The notes beneath the pieces were generated by a model. It was not told the origin of the DNA. It was given only the letters and a program-made list of their open reading frames with translations, and did no database searches. 48,565 nucleotides of DNA from Asaia bogorensis (GTDB lineage: Bacteria; Pseudomonadota; Alphaproteobacteria; Acetobacterales; Acetobacteraceae). Both the position numbers and the translations under genes were made by a program. Positions within the stretch are counted from its first letter, which is position 1; each line of letters opens with the position of its first letter. The DNA is taken from NCBI GenBank assembly GCA_945861095.1, contig CAMATI010000006.1, positions 1 to 48,565 on the forward strand, written 5' to 3'. Shown piece after piece: positions 1-10,503 of the stretch.

Positions 1-159
1 ATGGGTCGGCCGTGACGCCACCTCCGGGCCGATATGAAGCCAGTCAGGACGTGATCGGGGCGCCGCCGGCGGTCTGATGACCGCGCCGGCGCAGCCGAAC
101 AGCCGTCGTTATTGATCGAAAATCCCGAGTCCGACAGGCTGCTAGGGGAGAACCCGCCC

Positions 160-948
160 ATGCCTCGCCGCCTGATCGATATTTCCGTTCCGTTGAAGGC
201 CGGGATCAAGAGCGATCCGCCGCATTCGCTGCCCAAGATTGAGTATCTGGATCATCACCAGACCGCGCCCGCCATGGCCGAATACATGGGCGTCCGGGTG
301 GACCAACTGCCGGACGGCGAATATGCGGCGGTGGAGCGGGTGCAGATCAGCACCCATAACGGCACCCATCTGGACGCGCCTTACCATTATTTCTCCACCA
401 TGAACCACGCTCTGAAACCGGGCGGGGAGCCGTCGTGGCGGATCGACGAGGTGCCGCTGGAATGGTGCTACCAACCTGGCGTGAAGCTGGATTTCCGGCA
501 TCTGCCGGATGGCTACGTGGCGACACCTGGCGATGTGGAAGCGGAATTGAAGCGCATCGGCCATACCTTGCGGCCACTGGAGATCGTGGTGGTGAACACC
601 GCCGCCGGCGCCCGGTATGGGGAGGACGACTATGTCGACCGCGGCTGCGGCATGGGCAAGGCCGCGACGATGTGGATGCTGGAACGTGGCGTGCGCCTGG
701 TCGGCACCGATGGATGGAGTTGGGACGCGCCGTTTTCGCTGACCCGCCTGGCGGTGGCAAAGACCGGCAACGCGGAATTGATCTGGGAAGGCCACCGGGC
801 CGGGCGGGAAATCGGTTACTCCCACCTGGAAAAGCTACACAATCTGGACCAGTTGCCAGCTGATGGTTTCGAGGTGGTCTGCTTTCCGGTCAAAATCCAT
901 CGGGCGTCGGCGGGCTGGACCCGTGCGGTCGCCATCATCAACGATTAG
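160..948 (+). CDS. Cyclase family protein (kynurenine formamidase-like metal-dependent hydrolase)
   Basis: ORF 112..948; internal ATG at 160 (MPRRLIDISVPL) is the likely start. Contains the HNGTHLDAPYHY motif typical of the cyclase/formamidase family. Confidence 0.85.
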   Translation: MPRRLIDISVPLKAGIKSDPPHSLPKIEYLDHHQTAPAMAEYMGVRVDQLPDGEYAAVERVQISTHNGTHLDAPYHYFSTMNHALKPGGEPSWRIDEVPLEWCYQPGVKLDFRHLPDGYVATPGDVEAELKRIGHTLRPLEIVVVNTAAGARYGEDDYVDRGCGMGKAATMWMLERGVRLVGTDGWSWDAPFSLTRLAVAKTGNAELIWEGHRAGREIGYSHLEKLHNLDQLPADGFEVVCFPVKIHRASAGWTRAVAIIND

Positions 949-957
949 GAGAAACCG

Positions 958-1155
958 ATGCACCTGTTTCGCGTGCCCGACATGACCTGCTCGGGCTGCG
1001 TGCGCGCCGTGACCAGCGCCGTGCGGGATATCGATGCGGCGGCTTCGGTCGACGCCAATCTGGATACGAAGCAGGTGCGGGTGACCAGCACCGCCGCCAC
1101 GGATACGTTGGCAGCGGCGGTGCGAGAGGCGGGATTTACGGTGGAAGCGGGGTAG
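958..1155 (+). CDS. Heavy-metal-associated (HMA) domain protein, CopZ-like copper chaperone
   Basis: 65 aa; MTCSGCVRAVTSAV is the MxCxxC HMA motif, followed by a ferredoxin-like fold pattern. Confidence 0.85.
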   Translation: MHLFRVPDMTCSGCVRAVTSAVRDIDAAASVDANLDTKQVRVTSTAATDTLAAAVREAGFTVEAG

Positions 1156-1161
1156 TTCGGA

Positions 1162-1539
1162 TCAGGTTTTGCAGGGGAATCTCTGCTGCATGAATTTCGT
1201 CAGAGCTTCCTGCGAATTGCCGCCGGCCATCGAAGGGGTCGCACGAACCCAGCCAGCGAACTCCGCCATCGTGGCTTGACGGGTGGGAGACGGACTGGGG
1301 ATGCAATAGGATTTCCTGCCCGCCGCCTGTTTGGCTTCCGCATCCAGTGTTGCTTGCCCGTAGCCAAGGCAGAAATTGAGTCGTGCCGCGCTGGCAGGAT
1401 CGGTCGGTTTCGTGCCGCAGAGTTCCGCAAGTTCGGAGGCCGTGCGAGCGTGCAGGTTGGTTTGCGCCGGGGCCTGGGCCTGGGCCTGAGACCAGGTTGC
1501 CGTCGCGGCCAGCGCGGCAACGATCAAGAAGCGCTTCAT
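1162..1539 (-). CDS. Secreted Rap1a/Tai-like small protein
   Basis: 125 aa with an N-terminal signal peptide (MKRFLIVAALAATATWSQAQA) and conserved Cys, including LCGT, FCLGYGQA and FPC. Confidence 0.55.
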   Translation of the reverse strand: MKRFLIVAALAATATWSQAQAQAPAQTNLHARTASELAELCGTKPTDPASAARLNFCLGYGQATLDAEAKQAAGRKSYCIPSPSPTRQATMAEFAGWVRATPSMAGGNSQEALTKFMQQRFPCKT

Positions 1540-1568
1540 CGGCTTTGTCTCCTGTCAAATTGATCGGG

Positions 1569-2267
1569 TCAGCCCGGTTCCCGCCAGCGGCGCCACCCAT
1601 CGGCCCGCAAGTCGCAGGCCGGACAGGCGCCGCACCCATATCCCCAATCGTGCCGTTGGGTGCGGTCGCCCAGGTAGCAACTGTGGGAATGCTCGCGGAT
1701 GGTTTCCACCAGACTGTCGCCGCCCAGTTCCCGGGCCAGCTCCCAGGTGGCAGCCTTGTCGCGCCACATCAAGGGGGTCTCCAGAACCAACCGCCGTTGC
1801 AGGCCGAGATTCAGTGCGAGTTGCATGGCCTTGATCGTATCGTCACGGCAGTCGGGGTACCCAGAGTAGTCGGTTTCGCACATCCCGGCAACGATCCGTC
1901 GCAGGCCCCGGCGATAGGCGATGGCAGCGGCGCAGGTCAGGAACAGCAGGTTGCGACCGGGGACGAACGTGTTGGGCAGGCCTTCCTCGGTCATCGCGAT
2001 GGCCACGTCATCGGTCAGAGCAGTGCGCCCCAGGGACGCGATCGTCGCGGCAAGGTCGACGATATGGTCCGGACCCAGGCCGGGTCCACCCAGCGCCGCT
2101 CGGATTGGCTCTCGGCAGTCCATCTCGATTGCGTGGCGCTGACCATAGGTAAACCCGATGGTTTCCACATGCGGATAGCGGGCGAGCGCCCAGGCCAGGC
2201 AGGTGGCTGAATCCTGACCGCCGGAGAACAGCACGAGCGCGTGGTCGGTAAAGCGAGGAGCGAGCAT
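1569..2267 (-). CDS. queC: 7-cyano-7-deazaguanine synthase
   Basis: Start [28 protein letters not shown] (PP-loop SGGQDS) and C-terminal zinc-binding Cys cluster [10 protein letters not shown]. Confidence 0.93.
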   Translation of the reverse strand: MLAPRFTDHALVLFSGGQDSATCLAWALARYPHVETIGFTYGQRHAIEMDCREPIRAALGGPGLGPDHIVDLAATIASLGRTALTDDVAIAMTEEGLPNTFVPGRNLLFLTCAAAIAYRRGLRRIVAGMCETDYSGYPDCRDDTIKAMQLALNLGLQRRLVLETPLMWRDKAATWELARELGGDSLVETIREHSHSCYLGDRTQRHDWGYGCGACPACDLRADGWRRWREPG

Positions 2268-2353
2268 GAGTGTGAGTGTGCCAGACTGACAGGCCGAGCG
2301 GTATGGGAGCGCAGGGGAGGTTGGGTTGGTTTGCGGTAAGGCGGGCAGGCGGC

Positions 2354-3097
2354 TCAGCCGTTTTCGATCCGCTGCTGCAACGCGGTCGCCAAACCCGCCG
2401 CCGGCTTCGCCCGGGGTCGCGCGAAGCTGCCTCGGGTTGCCTTGCGCGGATGCAGGCCGACAATGGCCTCCGCCAGACGGACCGCGCAACTGACGCCGTC
2501 CAATGTGGGCACAGGGATCAAGTCCGCGCATTCCCGCGCAAGTCCGGCGATCGGGCCGCCACCGAAGATGACGACTTCGGCTTCATCGTCCTCGATTGCA
2601 CGAGCGCATTCTTCCAGCAACCGGTCGCGGAATTGATCCTTGGCCTGCGTGATATCGGGAATCGCCACATCCAGAGCCCGCACGCTGGCCAGGCGACCGT
2701 CCAGACCGTGCTCCTGAGCGCATTCGATATACCAGCGGCGCAGCCGCGGGGTCAGGCAGATGATCGCGTATCGCCGGCCGAGCGTCCAGGCGGTCAACAT
2801 CGCCGATTCGGCGATGCCGAGGATCGGGATCGAGGCGAATTCGCGTGCGCCAGCCAGGCCAGGGTCGCCGAATGCCGCGATGATTGCGGCATCGTGGCCG
2901 GCCTCATGCTTCGCCAGAACGTCCAGCACGGCATGGCCGGCGATCGCGGCCTCCGCGCGGTTTTCGATATACTGGGTGCCGAACGCCGCGGTTATGGCAG
3001 TGATTTCGGTGCCAGGCGACGCAAAACGGCGTGCCTCGGCCGCCATGGCATCCGTCATGGCGGCGGTTATGTTCGGATTGATCAGGAGCAGCCGCAT
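2354..3097 (-). CDS. Aspartate/glutamate (hydantoin) racemase family protein
   Basis: 247 aa; [25 protein letters not shown], and a downstream FGGGPIAGL motif typical of Asp/Glu/hydantoin racemases. Confidence 0.85.
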   Translation of the reverse strand: MRLLLINPNITAAMTDAMAAEARRFASPGTEITAITAAFGTQYIENRAEAAIAGHAVLDVLAKHEAGHDAAIIAAFGDPGLAGAREFASIPILGIAESAMLTAWTLGRRYAIICLTPRLRRWYIECAQEHGLDGRLASVRALDVAIPDITQAKDQFRDRLLEECARAIEDDEAEVVIFGGGPIAGLARECADLIPVPTLDGVSCAVRLAEAIVGLHPRKATRGSFARPRAKPAAGLATALQQRIENG

Positions 3098-3115
3098 GAT
3101 GCCATTCCGTGGTTG

Positions 3116-4528
3116 TCAACGCCCGGTCAGGATGCGCTCCACCAACTGCTTGACCGTCGGAACGAAACCATTCGAGTAAAATGGGTCCTTGGCGAAGCGA
3201 TAGCCGTTGTGGCCGCTGAACATCAGGTTCTGTTCGACCGCGTCGGCCTGGCTGCTGTCATGCGCGATGTCCTGCAGTGTCTTCTGAATGCAGAAGCTGC
3301 GCGGATCGGCTCTCTTGCCGTTGTCGAAACTGGGCTCCATGTGCGCCCAATTGGAGAAGCGGCAGGAACTCAGGCAGCCCATGCAGTCGGCCTGATCCTT
3401 CAGGATTTCCTGAGCCTTGTCCGGCGTCACGAAAATCAGCGTCGAATCCGGGGTCCGCAGTGCGTCGGTGTACCCCTTTGCCTCCCAATCCATCGCATGT
3501 TGACGATCCGCCGGGGTCAGATAGACGATCCGCTTGCGCGGGCCGACGCCGTATTCCGCGAGATGTTCGCCAATGGCTTCCGTGGTGAAAGCGACCTGCC
3601 GCTCATTCCGGCCGCGCAGTTCGCCAATGAACGCGTTGTTCACCGCGCTGGAGTAGAACCCCGTCGGGCTGAAGCGGTTCAGGAAGACGTCGCCTTCCCG
3701 CAGGGTCAGCAGGCGCTGCTTCCAGGCGTCGCCGATCGGGCTTTCCTGGGTCAGCAGCGGGCGGGTGCCGAACTGGAAGGCGATCGGACCCAGGTCGGGA
3801 TTGTCGATCCAGTGTTCCCACTCCTCCAGCCACCAGACGCCCCCGGCCATGATGATCGGGGTGTCGTGCAGGCCGAATTCGCGCATGACCTTGCGCAGCG
3901 CGAGCACGCGGGGGAACGGGTCTTCGGGCGTGTTCGGGTCTTCCCCGTTCGACAGACCGTTATGGCCCCCCGCAAGCCAAGGGTCTTCGTAGACCACGCC
4001 GCCCAGTAGCGAGGCGGCCTTGGAATAGGCCCGCTTCCACAGCGCGTTGAACGCCCGTGCCGAGGAGATGATCGGGTAGTAGTGCACGTTGAAGCGCACG
4101 GCGATGTCCGACAGCCGATAGGGCATGCCGGCCCCGCAGGTGATCCCGTGGATCATCCCTTTCGCCTGTTCCAGCACCTGGGTGATGATGCGTTCGGCCC
4201 CGCCCATCTCCCACAGGATATTGGCGTGGATCCGGCCCTTGCCGCCCGTCAGGTCCCAGGCGCGCCGAGCCTGCGTCAGCGCGCCGTCGACCGCGTAGGC
4301 AATCAGTTCTTCATGCCGGTCCCGCCGGGTTTTGCCGTGATAGAGTTGCGGGATGCGGCGGCCGTTCTCATCGAAACTGTCGGCGTTGACCGCACTGAAC
4401 GTGCCGACGCCGCCGGCGGACGCCCAATGGCCGGCGGAAATGCCGTTGGAGATGGACACGCCCTTGCCGCCCTCGATAAGCGGCAGGACCTCGACACCGC
4501 CCATGCGGATCGCGTTGATCGCCTGCAT
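3116..4528 (-). CDS. Nitronate monooxygenase family flavoprotein with Cys-containing C-terminal extension
   Basis: Start at ATG 4528 (MQAINAIRMGGVEVLPLIEGGKGVSISNG). Contains GITCGAGMP and PIIMAGGVW as in NMO/2-nitropropane dioxygenase TIM barrels. Confidence 0.8.
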   Translation of the reverse strand: MQAINAIRMGGVEVLPLIEGGKGVSISNGISAGHWASAGGVGTFSAVNADSFDENGRRIPQLYHGKTRRDRHEELIAYAVDGALTQARRAWDLTGGKGRIHANILWEMGGAERIITQVLEQAKGMIHGITCGAGMPYRLSDIAVRFNVHYYPIISSARAFNALWKRAYSKAASLLGGVVYEDPWLAGGHNGLSNGEDPNTPEDPFPRVLALRKVMREFGLHDTPIIMAGGVWWLEEWEHWIDNPDLGPIAFQFGTRPLLTQESPIGDAWKQRLLTLREGDVFLNRFSPTGFYSSAVNNAFIGELRGRNERQVAFTTEAIGEHLAEYGVGPRKRIVYLTPADRQHAMDWEAKGYTDALRTPDSTLIFVTPDKAQEILKDQADCMGCLSSCRFSNWAHMEPSFDNGKRADPRSFCIQKTLQDIAHDSSQADAVEQNLMFSGHNGYRFAKDPFYSNGFVPTVKQLVERILTGR

Positions 4529-4616
4529 GGCACACAGGTTCCTTATCAGCCGGTGATGCGGCCGGTCTGTTCTGGCGCGACCGGACCTTCCGCCTTCTTG
4601 AAACCGACCGATACGA

Positions 4617-4658
4617 CGCCTGTCAGGGGATGCAAGCATTTCCGCATCCCGACAGGCG
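4617..4658. terminator. Terminator-like hairpin downstream of pnp
   Basis: Near-perfect inverted repeat cgcctgtcaggggatgc...gcatcccgacaggcg just 3' of the pnp stop (minus strand). Confidence 0.6.
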
Positions 4659-4678
4659 CGTATGGTCGGGTTCTAGCG

Positions 4679-6958
4679 TTACTCGCCGATCGGCGGCTGC
4701 TCCGTCCCTTCCGGCACCGGTCCGCCATCGCCGCGGCCACGATACTCGCCCCGGTCACGCCGAGGACCGCGATCGCCACGGTCCCCACCACGATCAGGAC
4801 GGTCGCCACGGTCCGGACGATCGCCACCCTCCCGCGGGGGACGGGCGCCGACCTGCTCCGTGATGTCCTCACCGGTGGCCTGATCGACCACCCGCATGGA
4901 AAGCTTCACCTTGCCGCGATCGTCGAAGCCGATGACCTTCACCTTCACGGCGTCGCCCTGGTTCACCACGTCGGTGGTCTTGGCGACCCGGCCCTGCTGC
5001 AGCTCGCTGATATGCACCAGCCCGTCACGCGCGCCCAGGAAGTTGACGAACGCACCGAAATCGGCGGTCTTCACCACCTTGCCGGTGTAGATCAGGCCAA
5101 TTTCCGGCTCCGCCACGATGCCGCGGATCCAGTCCATCGCCTGCTGTGCCTGCAACGGATCGGACGACGCGATCTTGATCGTGCCATCGTCGTTGATGTC
5201 GATCTTGCACTTGGTCGCCTCGACGATCTCGCGGATCACCTTGCCGCCGGTGCCGATGATGTCGCGGATCTTTTCCTTCGGCACGTTCATGATGCTGATC
5301 CGAGGCGCCGTATCGGCCACTTCCCCGCGATGCCCGGTCAGCGCCTTGGCCATCTCACCCAGGATGTGCAGCCGGCCTTCGCGCGCCTGCGCCAGGGCGA
5401 TCTGCATGATCTCCGGCGTGATGGACGTGATCTTGATGTCCATCTGCAGGCTGGTGATGCCCTGCTCGGTGCCGGCCACCTTGAAGTCCATGTCGCCGAG
5501 GTGATCCTCGTCGCCCAGGATGTCGGACAGCACCGCAAAGCCACGATCTTCCTTGATCAGGCCCATCGCGATCCCAGCCACCGGACGAACCAGCGGCACG
5601 CCGGCATCCATCAGCGACAAGGACGTCCCACAGACCGTCGCCATCGACGAAGACCCGTTGGATTCCGTGATCTCCGACACCACGCGCAGGGTGTAGGGGA
5701 ACTTGTCTTTCGCCGGCAGCACCGGATGGATCGCGCGCCAGGCCAGCTTGCCATGCCCGACTTCGCGCCGCCCGGGGGAGCCCATGCGGCCCGCCTCGCC
5801 TACCGAGTAGGGAGGGAAGTTGTAGTGGAGCATGAAATGCTCCCGATACTCGCCTTCCAGCGCGTCGATCACCTGCTCGTCCTGGCCGGTGCCCAGGGTG
5901 GCAACGCAGAACGCCTGCGTCTCCCCGCGGGTGAACAGCGACGAACCATGCGCGCGCGGCAGGATGCCGACCTCGGCGATGATGGGGCGGACGGTCTTCG
6001 TGTCGCGACCGTCGATGCGCAGGCCGGTGTCCAGGATGGCGTTGCGGACGACATCGGCTTCCAGATCGTGGAACAGGCCCTTGGCCTTCTCCGGATCGAG
6101 GCCCTCGGCGGCTAGGGCGGCGGCGGCGGCCTTCTTCGCGGCGCCCACCTTCTCATACCGCGTCTGCTTCACCTTCTCCTGATACGCCTCGGCAATTCCC
6201 GCTCGGCCTACCGCATCGACCCGCGCCTTCAGCGCCAGATGCTCCTCCGACGGCTCCGGCAGCACCCAGGGCTCCTTCGCGGCGTGTTCAGCCAGTTCGA
6301 TGATCGCGGCGATCACCGGCTGGAACGACGCATGCCCGAAGGCGACCGCACCCAGCATGATCTCCTCGGAGAGTTCATGGGCTTCGGACTCGACCATGAG
6401 GACGCCCTCGATCGTGCCGGCAACCACCAATTCCAATGCACCGGCCTTCGCCGCCGCCATGGTGGGATTAAGGACATACTGACCGTTCTCGTAACCCACG
6501 CGCGCGGCGGCGACCGGGCCGAAGAACGGGATGCCGGACAGGGTCAGCGCCGCCGAACAGCCGATCATGGCCACGATGTCCGGGTCGTTTTCCATGTCGT
6601 GGCTTAGCACGGTGGCGACGATCTGGACCTCATTCCGGAAGCCTTCCGGAAACAGCGGCCGGATTGGTCGGTCGATCAGACGGCTTTTCAGCACCTCGGC
6701 CTCGTTCGGCCGGCCTTCCCGCTTGAAGAACCCGCCGGGGATCTTGCCCGCGGCGAATGCCTTTTCCTGATAGTTGACGGTCAGCGGGAAGAAGTCCTGG
6801 CCCGGCTTGGAGGTCTTAACCCCCACCGCGGTGCACAGCACGATCGTCTCCCCGTAGGAGACCATCACGGCACCGTCAGCCTGACGGGCGATCTTGCCGG
6901 TTTCCAGAACGAGCTTGCGCCCGCCCCATTCGAGTTCCTTGCGGAAATAGTTGAACAT
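4679..6958 (-). CDS. pnp: Polyribonucleotide nucleotidyltransferase (PNPase)
   Basis: 759 aa; [31 protein letters not shown], two RNase PH domains, KH domain ([12 protein letters not shown]), S1 domain ([19 protein letters not shown]). Confidence 0.98.
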   Translation of the reverse strand: MFNYFRKELEWGGRKLVLETGKIARQADGAVMVSYGETIVLCTAVGVKTSKPGQDFFPLTVNYQEKAFAAGKIPGGFFKREGRPNEAEVLKSRLIDRPIRPLFPEGFRNEVQIVATVLSHDMENDPDIVAMIGCSAALTLSGIPFFGPVAAARVGYENGQYVLNPTMAAAKAGALELVVAGTIEGVLMVESEAHELSEEIMLGAVAFGHASFQPVIAAIIELAEHAAKEPWVLPEPSEEHLALKARVDAVGRAGIAEAYQEKVKQTRYEKVGAAKKAAAAALAAEGLDPEKAKGLFHDLEADVVRNAILDTGLRIDGRDTKTVRPIIAEVGILPRAHGSSLFTRGETQAFCVATLGTGQDEQVIDALEGEYREHFMLHYNFPPYSVGEAGRMGSPGRREVGHGKLAWRAIHPVLPAKDKFPYTLRVVSEITESNGSSSMATVCGTSLSLMDAGVPLVRPVAGIAMGLIKEDRGFAVLSDILGDEDHLGDMDFKVAGTEQGITSLQMDIKITSITPEIMQIALAQAREGRLHILGEMAKALTGHRGEVADTAPRISIMNVPKEKIRDIIGTGGKVIREIVEATKCKIDINDDGTIKIASSDPLQAQQAMDWIRGIVAEPEIGLIYTGKVVKTADFGAFVNFLGARDGLVHISELQQGRVAKTTDVVNQGDAVKVKVIGFDDRGKVKLSMRVVDQATGEDITEQVGARPPREGGDRPDRGDRPDRGGDRGDRGPRRDRGEYRGRGDGGPVPEGTEQPPIGE

Positions 6959-7270
6959 CCATTCATCCTTCTCGGGCGCGAGGCGGGGTGGATGGCATGA
7001 TCACGAACCGAGGGCCTGTGGACGGGAGGCGGCGTCTCGGGTCCCTGGGATGGCGGGCCGCGCAATCAGGCGCGGCCGCGGGCCAAGGGGCCGGAAACGC
7101 CGTCGCGGTTCCCGCTCATACCAAAAGCGTCCGGATCGGCAATCTGCTGCTCCACCGCGATTCGCGGCGTTCGGGGGCTGGTGCCCGCCCCCCCGGCCTT
7201 ATCCAACCGGGCTGGTCTCACCCCGTTGGACTGGTCTGCCCCCGGGCGTTATCGTCCCCCGGGCTTTCGC

Positions 7271-7292
7271 CCCGCGTCACCATTGACGCGGG
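7271..7292. other. Perfect hairpin in the rpsO-pnp spacer
   Basis: cccgcgtca ccat tgacgcggg: 9-bp perfect stem, 4-nt loop. Confidence 0.6.
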
Positions 7293-7371
7293 ATCAAGGT
7301 TATCCGCATGCATATATAGAAAGGCATGCCGGTTCGTCAGCGCCCACACCCCATCGCGTGATGGGGGGCGG

Positions 7372-7641
7372 TCAGCGACGCAGGCTCAAACGACCGATCA
7401 ACGTCTCGTACCGCTTGTGGTCCTTCGCCTTCAGATAGTCCAACAGCCGCCGGCGGCGGCCAACGAGCATCAGCAGACCCCGGCGCGAATGGAAGTCCTT
7501 CGCGTGCGTCTTCAGATGTTCGGTCAGGTTGGTAATGCGTTCCGACAGGATGGCAACCTGAACTTCGGGGCTGCCGGTATCGCTCTGGCCGGTTGCGTAT
7601 TCGCCGATGAGCGTCGTACGACGCTCCGCCGTAATCGACAT
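7372..7641 (-). CDS. rpsO: 30S ribosomal protein S15
   Basis: 89 aa; [48 protein letters not shown] is canonical S15. Confidence 0.98.
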   Translation of the reverse strand: MSITAERRTTLIGEYATGQSDTGSPEVQVAILSERITNLTEHLKTHAKDFHSRRGLLMLVGRRRRLLDYLKAKDHKRYETLIGRLSLRR

Positions 7642-7693
7642 CGGGGGTTCTCCATTGCAAGGGGTTGGAAGATCGCGGGCCGGGATGCGGTAT

Positions 7694-8680
7694 TCAGAGC
7701 ATCCGTTCGGGCTTCATCATGCCGTCTTCAAGACGGCACAGCCCAAGCACGCGGCCCCCCGCCATGGCACGGACCAATCCCCCATCGGGATCGGCCGCCC
7801 CTGGAATACGACCCATCAACGCAACTAGGCTGATGGCCTGGCCATGTTGAAGGTCAACGGCCTCCGCTTGGGTCAAGGCCAGCGCCGGGATGTCGGCCAG
7901 CGCGGTCGCGACCGGAAGCAGAAGGTCCGGGGAAGCTGGCGCGGTATCCTCCGGTGCGCGCAGTTTGTCCAGAGGAATCGCCGACGCCTCCAGAAACGGG
8001 CCGACCCGCAGCCGACGTAGCGCGGTGATGTGGCCCACCGTGCCGCACGCTCGGGCCAGATCGCGCGCCAAGCTGCGCATATAGACACCCTTGCCGGATG
8101 CGACCTCGAAGATCGCGGTGTCCGGATCGGGACGCGCGATCAGCTCAAACCGATCCACCCGCGCCGGACGAGCCTCCAGCACCGGCGCCCGCCCTTCGCG
8201 CGCCATGTCATAGGCCCGCTCCCCGGCGACCTTCACCGCCGAGTAGGCCGGGGGAACCTGCATGATGGACCCCCGAAATGCCGGCAGTTCAGCCCGGATC
8301 ATGTCGTCCGAGGGGCGGATATCGCTAATTTCGATCACCTGCCCGTCAGCATCGTCGGTATCCCGTGCCTCCCCGAACCGCAGGGTGAAATGATACAGCT
8401 TCGTGCCATCCATCACGTAAGGTACGGTCTTGGTGGCGGCGCCGAACGCGATCGGCAGCAGCCCGGTCGCCAGGGGGTCGAGCGTGCCACCATGGCCAGC
8501 CTTCTGCGCGTCGAAAATGCGACGGACACGGTTGACCACATCGGTGCTGGTTAGCCCCGGCGGTTTGTCGATAACCAGCCACCCGTCCAACGGGCGACCG
8601 CGCGGCTTGCGGCGGGACATCTCTTTGCTCGGCTCTTTCAGGAAGGGCGCGGAGGTAGGGGTAGGGGCACGGGAAGTCAA
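7694..8680 (-). CDS. truB: tRNA pseudouridine(55) synthase
   Basis: [22 protein letters not shown] and [23 protein letters not shown] (catalytic Asp motif). Start may be 8620 ([10 protein letters not shown]). Confidence 0.96.
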   Translation of the reverse strand: MTSRAPTPTSAPFLKEPSKEMSRRKPRGRPLDGWLVIDKPPGLTSTDVVNRVRRIFDAQKAGHGGTLDPLATGLLPIAFGAATKTVPYVMDGTKLYHFTLRFGEARDTDDADGQVIEISDIRPSDDMIRAELPAFRGSIMQVPPAYSAVKVAGERAYDMAREGRAPVLEARPARVDRFELIARPDPDTAIFEVASGKGVYMRSLARDLARACGTVGHITALRRLRVGPFLEASAIPLDKLRAPEDTAPASPDLLLPVATALADIPALALTQAEAVDLQHGQAISLVALMGRIPGAADPDGGLVRAMAGGRVLGLCRLEDGMMKPERML

Positions 8681-8777
8681 TCATCCCGGTGGCCCGCCCC
8701 TTCCGCGGCGCCATAGAATGCTGGCCAGGGACCACGCCGGGACCTATCCTACGGTCGTCGCACAGGGAGCGCACCGA

Positions 8778-10298
8778 ATGAAATTCAAAGCCATGATCGC
8801 CGCGATGGTGGTCGGTACGATGCTGACCGGGTCCCCCGCCACCGCGCAGAAATCGGCGGACACGCTGCGGATTGTCTTCCGGGACGCCGTTACCAATGTT
8901 GACCCTTATTACAACCAGCTTCGAACCGGTCTGGTCATAGCGCACCAATCGTGGGACGCGCTGGTCTACCGAGACCCCGAGACCTTCTCGCCAAAACCCC
9001 TCCTGGCGACCGAATGGAAACTGGTGGACGATACCACGATCGATTTCACCCTCCGCCAGGGGGTGACGTTCCACAATGGCGATCCCTTTACCGCCGATGA
9101 TGTCGTCTATACGTTGAATCTTGTCAGTTCCGCTGATTCCAAGATCTCGACCCCCAGCAATGCAAACTGGATCGAAACGGTCCAAAAGACCGGCGATTTC
9201 TCGGTCCGCGTAAAGCTGAAACAGGCCACCCCGGCGGCGCTTGAGTATTTCGCCATGGTGCTGCCAATCTATCCGAAAGCCTACCGGGAGAAGGTGGGAC
9301 TGGACGGTTATGCCAAGGCTCCAGTCGGCGCGGGCCCCTACAAGATTACGCGTGTCGACGCCGGCCAGGTGGATTTGGAACGTTATGCCGGCTATTATGC
9401 CGACAGCCCGAAGGGCAAGCCCGCGATCGGCAAGATGACGGTTCGCTTCGTGCCAGACTCGGCGACCGAAATGACGGAACTGCTGGCCGGTCGGGCCGAC
9501 TTCATCTGGAATTTCAACCCGGATCAATTCGATCCTGTGAACCGCATGCCGATGTTGCAGGCGCTACGCCAGGAATCGATGCGGGTCGGTTACATGCGCC
9601 TCGACCTCGCCGGCACCAACGAGGCGAACAAGCCGCTGCAGAATCTGAAAGTACGTCAGGCGATCTTCCATGCAATCGATCGTGAGCAGATTGCCGCCAA
9701 GCTGGTGCAGGGGGGCTCGCGCGTCCCGCCGGCGCCCTGCTTCCCGACCCAGTTCGGCTGCGACGGCGACGCCGCCGTCAAATACGCCTACGACCCGGCA
9801 AAGGCGAAGCAGCTCCTGACCGAGGCTGGTTATCCGAACGGCTTCGAAACCGAGTTGGTGACCTATGTCCTGCCGCAATGGGGCGCCGCGGTGCAGGGGT
9901 TCCTGGGCGCGGTCGGTATCAAGGCCAAGATCAGCCAGATCCAGGTGCAGGCGCTGATTCAGCGCTGCCAGCAGGTGGGCGAATGCCCGTTGGACATCGG
10001 AAGCTGGGGTTCCTATTCGATCAACGACGTATCGGCGATCCTGCCGGTTTATTTCGGCGGTGGGAAGGACGACCACGCGCGCGATCCGGAAACCGCCAGG
10101 CTCGTCACCTTCGGCGGCACAACGACGGATCCGGAGAAGCGCAAGGCAGCTTACAGCGCACTGATCAAACGCGCGTCGGAGCAGGCGTATTTCGTGCCTT
10201 TGCACACTTACGTCACCACCTACGGTCTGTCGAAGACCCTGGCGCTGAAGCCTTATGCGGACGAACTGCCACGGTTTTGGCTTAGCAAGTGGAACTGA
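8778..10298 (+). CDS. ABC transporter substrate-binding protein (peptide/nickel family 5)
   Basis: ATG at 8778 after a GGAG-type RBS; signal peptide MKFKAMIAAMVVGTMLTGSPATAQ; family-5 SBP features (PKPLLATEWKLVDDTTIDFTLRQGVTFHNGDPFTADDVVYTL). Confidence 0.93.
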   Translation: MKFKAMIAAMVVGTMLTGSPATAQKSADTLRIVFRDAVTNVDPYYNQLRTGLVIAHQSWDALVYRDPETFSPKPLLATEWKLVDDTTIDFTLRQGVTFHNGDPFTADDVVYTLNLVSSADSKISTPSNANWIETVQKTGDFSVRVKLKQATPAALEYFAMVLPIYPKAYREKVGLDGYAKAPVGAGPYKITRVDAGQVDLERYAGYYADSPKGKPAIGKMTVRFVPDSATEMTELLAGRADFIWNFNPDQFDPVNRMPMLQALRQESMRVGYMRLDLAGTNEANKPLQNLKVRQAIFHAIDREQIAAKLVQGGSRVPPAPCFPTQFGCDGDAAVKYAYDPAKAKQLLTEAGYPNGFETELVTYVLPQWGAAVQGFLGAVGIKAKISQIQVQALIQRCQQVGECPLDIGSWGSYSINDVSAILPVYFGGGKDDHARDPETARLVTFGGTTTDPEKRKAAYSALIKRASEQAYFVPLHTYVTTYGLSKTLALKPYADELPRFWLSKWN

Positions 10299-10308
10299 GT
10301 TGATCGGA

Positions 10309-10340
10309 CGGACCGACATTCCCTCGGGATCGTCGGTCCG
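10309..10340 (+). terminator. Hairpin downstream of the substrate-binding protein gene
   Basis: cggaccgac...gtcggtccg 9-bp perfect inverted repeat with an additional inner tccc/ggga stem, directly 3' of the 10298 stop. Confidence 0.5.
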
Positions 10341-10503
10341 GCCGTATCAGATGCTCCCGGGTATCGGCGCCGTACTTGTCGCACGTCTCCGTTGTGGAAA
10401 ATTCTCCCCGGTTTCGTTTGGCTGGGGGGATTTTCGTCGGCCGGCGTGGCGAGACGCCGCACCCGTCATACGTCTTTGCGAATCCGCTGAAAGGCGAATC
10501 GAC

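Noticed and set aside
2276-4009. 577-aa + strand ORF across racemase and NMO genes
   Set aside because: Antisense shadow ORF; no recognisable domain.
4082-6115. 677-aa + strand ORF opposite pnp and the NMO-like gene
   Set aside because: Antisense to well-supported genes; His/Arg/Asp-rich composition typical of high-GC shadow ORFs.
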